Positions 4,377 through 5,342 of a stretch of 5,342 nt of DNA are shown piece after piece. The stretch comes from Candidatus Cloacimonadota bacterium. GTDB taxonomy: Bacteria > Cloacimonadota > Cloacimonadia > Cloacimonadales > TCS61. The notes beneath the pieces were generated by a model. It was not told the DNA's origin and did not search any database. It worked only from the letters and a program-made list of their open reading frames with translations. Location of the stretch: NCBI GenBank assembly GCA_030628755.1, contig DAOVQH010000190.1, positions 1 to 5,342 of the forward strand, in the 5' to 3' direction. The stretch's first letter is position 1. The number at the start of each line of letters is the position of its first letter. Made by a program: the position numbers and the translations under genes.

Positions 4377-5153
4377 ATGAGTTATAAGAATTTAATTGTT
4401 GAACAAAAAGAAAAAATCGGTTATATTAAATTTAACCGACCGGAAGTTCTCAATGCAGTGAATATTGAGACAGTTCTGGAAGTGGAAAAAGTCATGCATG
4501 AATTCAACGACAACAAAGACATCCTTGTAATTATTATTACCGGAGAAGGAAAAGCTTTTATTGCTGGTTCCGACATTTCCAGGCTTGCCCAGATGGATGC
4601 ACTTGAAGCACGAGAGTACAGTCAGGTGGGACAGCGGGTTCTTTCTTTTATAGAAAATATGGAAAAACCTGTAATAGCAGCAGTTAACGGATTTGCTCTC
4701 GGCTCCGGATGTGAAATTGCAATGGCTTGCGATATCAGGATTGCATCTGAAAAAGCAAAATTCGGTCAACCGGAAGTTAAGCTGGGAATAATTCCGGGTC
4801 ATGCAGGTTCACAAAGACTTCCAAGACTTGTGGGAGTAGGAAAAGCCAAAGAACTGATTTTCACAGGGGACGTTATCGATGCTGCAGAAGCCCTAAGGAT
4901 CGGTCTGGTTAATAAAGTTACAACCCCGGAATCTCTTATGGAAGAAGCTGAGAATCTGGCTAAAAAAATAATTGCAGTTGGTCCCACAGCAGTTCGGGTT
5001 GCAAAAACCGTGATAAACCGTGGAATAGATACAAATCTTACCACTGCTAATTCTTATGAAATGGAAGCCTTCAGTATGCTCTTCTCAACTGATGAAGCAA
5101 AAGAAGGAATGAAGGCATTTATGGAAAAGAGAAAACCAGATTGGAATCATTGA
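4377..5153 (+). CDS. Enoyl-CoA hydratase / 3-hydroxybutyryl-CoA dehydratase (crotonase family)
   Basis: This 258-residue protein is full length for short-chain crotonases, which hydrate 2-enoyl-CoA to 3-hydroxyacyl-CoA as cytoplasmic hexamers. Landmarks in order: FNRPEVLNAVN (19-29); oxyanion-hole segment FIAGSDIS (61-68); KPVIAAVNGFALGSGCEIAMACDIRIA (from 97), with the first catalytic glutamate at E113; FGQPEVKLGIIPG (129-141), with the second at E133; QRLPRLVG (146-153); and tail EGMKAFMEKRKPDW. Both catalytic Glu are present. The sequence strongly resembles clostridial crotonase (Crt), differing by GSG for GGG and AGSDI for AGADI in the oxyanion regions, mild changes that should not abolish activity. 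It probably belongs to the same acyl-CoA catabolic set as the carboxylase genes, now separated from them by about 2 kb of accessory genes. The stop TGA lies inside a palindromic repeat. It is a paralogue of the truncated gene at 1-171. Confidence 0.95.
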   Translation: MSYKNLIVEQKEKIGYIKFNRPEVLNAVNIETVLEVEKVMHEFNDNKDILVIIITGEGKAFIAGSDISRLAQMDALEAREYSQVGQRVLSFIENMEKPVIAAVNGFALGSGCEIAMACDIRIASEKAKFGQPEVKLGIIPGHAGSQRLPRLVGVGKAKELIFTGDVIDAAEALRIGLVNKVTTPESLMEEAENLAKKIIAVGPTAVRVAKTVINRGIDTNLTTANSYEMEAFSMLFSTDEAKEGMKAFMEKRKPDWNH

Positions 5154-5290
5154 GATAAACAAAGTAAATTGAATTAAACTAAAAAAATGTCATTGATTAA
5201 AACTGATGAACTTGATTAAAACTGATAAACATAAAAAATAATTATATTATTAATCAGTCTTCATTAAGTTTTAATCTGTTTACATCAATG
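5148..5290. repeat. Palindromic intergenic element, copy 2 (CATTGAG-type ends)
   Basis: It begins CATTGAGATAAAC (5148-5160) and ends GTTTACATCAATG (5278-5290); these ends are inverted repeats at 11 of 13 positions. The left half contains degenerate tandem units of about 20 bases (TTGAATTAAACT, then TTGATTAAAACTGAT twice, at 5194-5208 and 5212-5226). The right half, about 5252-5290, is an imperfect inverse of 5191-5226 around an AT-only loop, so the RNA would form a hairpin. The crotonase stop TGA (5151-5153) lies within the left end, just as the biotin carboxylase stop lies within copy 1 at 1778-1911, which has matching ends and similar length. It fills the gap before the next gene. Confidence 0.68.
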
Positions 5291-5311
5291 AAAAAGAAAG
5301 GAAATTAAAAA

Positions 5312-5342
5312 ATGAATAAAATAATCATTGAGTCAGACAGAA
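5312..5342 (+). CDS. Start of an unidentified gene (5' end only)
   Basis: An ATG at 5312 opens a frame that continues to the window edge (MNKIIIESDR). AAAGGAAA (5297-5304) lies at a good distance upstream as a ribosome binding site, directly after the palindromic element. Ten residues are too few to name the product. Its position after the crotonase gene suggests another gene of the same catabolic group, for example a further acyl-CoA enzyme, but nothing in the visible residues shows this. Confidence 0.6.
   Translation, partial: MNKIIIESDR

Overview
The window is AT-rich bacterial DNA, roughly one third G+C by eye, with every gene on the + strand. Most genes follow clear Shine-Dalgarno sequences (AGGAGG, GGAGG, AAGGA). 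The best clue to lineage is a biotin-dependent carboxylase alpha chain split into a ~500-aa biotin carboxylase and a ~160-aa biotin carrier protein, a layout I associate with Bacteroidota and other FCB-group bacteria. The strong SD sequences fit Bacteroidota proper less well, so an anaerobic FCB relative such as Cloacimonadota is a reasonable guess, but this is inference and not an identification.

Layout: (1) 1-171, the 3' end of a crotonase-fold gene resembling methylglutaconyl-CoA hydratase. (2) 187-270, an imperfect palindrome of the CCACAAAG type. (3) 286-1788, biotin carboxylase. (4) 1778-1911, a palindromic intergenic element that supplies the biotin carboxylase stop codon. (5) 1926-2414, biotin carboxyl carrier protein (BCCP). 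(6) 2415-4376, an accessory block with two small retropepsin-like aspartic protease genes, each followed by a detached copy of the BCCP gene's 3' end, then a nucleotidyltransferase/HEPN pair of the MntA/HepT toxin-antitoxin type. (7) 4377-5153, a full-length crotonase/enoyl-CoA hydratase. (8) 5148-5290, a second palindromic element with similar ends to the first, again holding the stop codon of the gene before it. (9) 5312-5342, the start of another gene.

The catabolic genes fit an acyl-CoA pathway. Biotin carboxylase plus BCCP would carboxylate an acyl-CoA with a carboxyltransferase beta subunit that is not in the window. The methylglutaconyl-CoA hydratase-like upstream gene makes 3-methylcrotonyl-CoA carboxylase of leucine degradation the best guess. 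The second crotonase hydrates a 2-enoyl-CoA.

The most unusual signal is the three copies of the BCCP 3' end at 2319-2414, 2860-2904 and 3329-3424. Most or all of their differences are synonymous or conservative and the reading frame is kept, while the protease genes between them are strongly diverged. The copies therefore look like ends of once-functional BCCP genes, left by repeated insertion or recombination at this gene's 3' end. No phage, transposase, CRISPR or RNA gene was seen.
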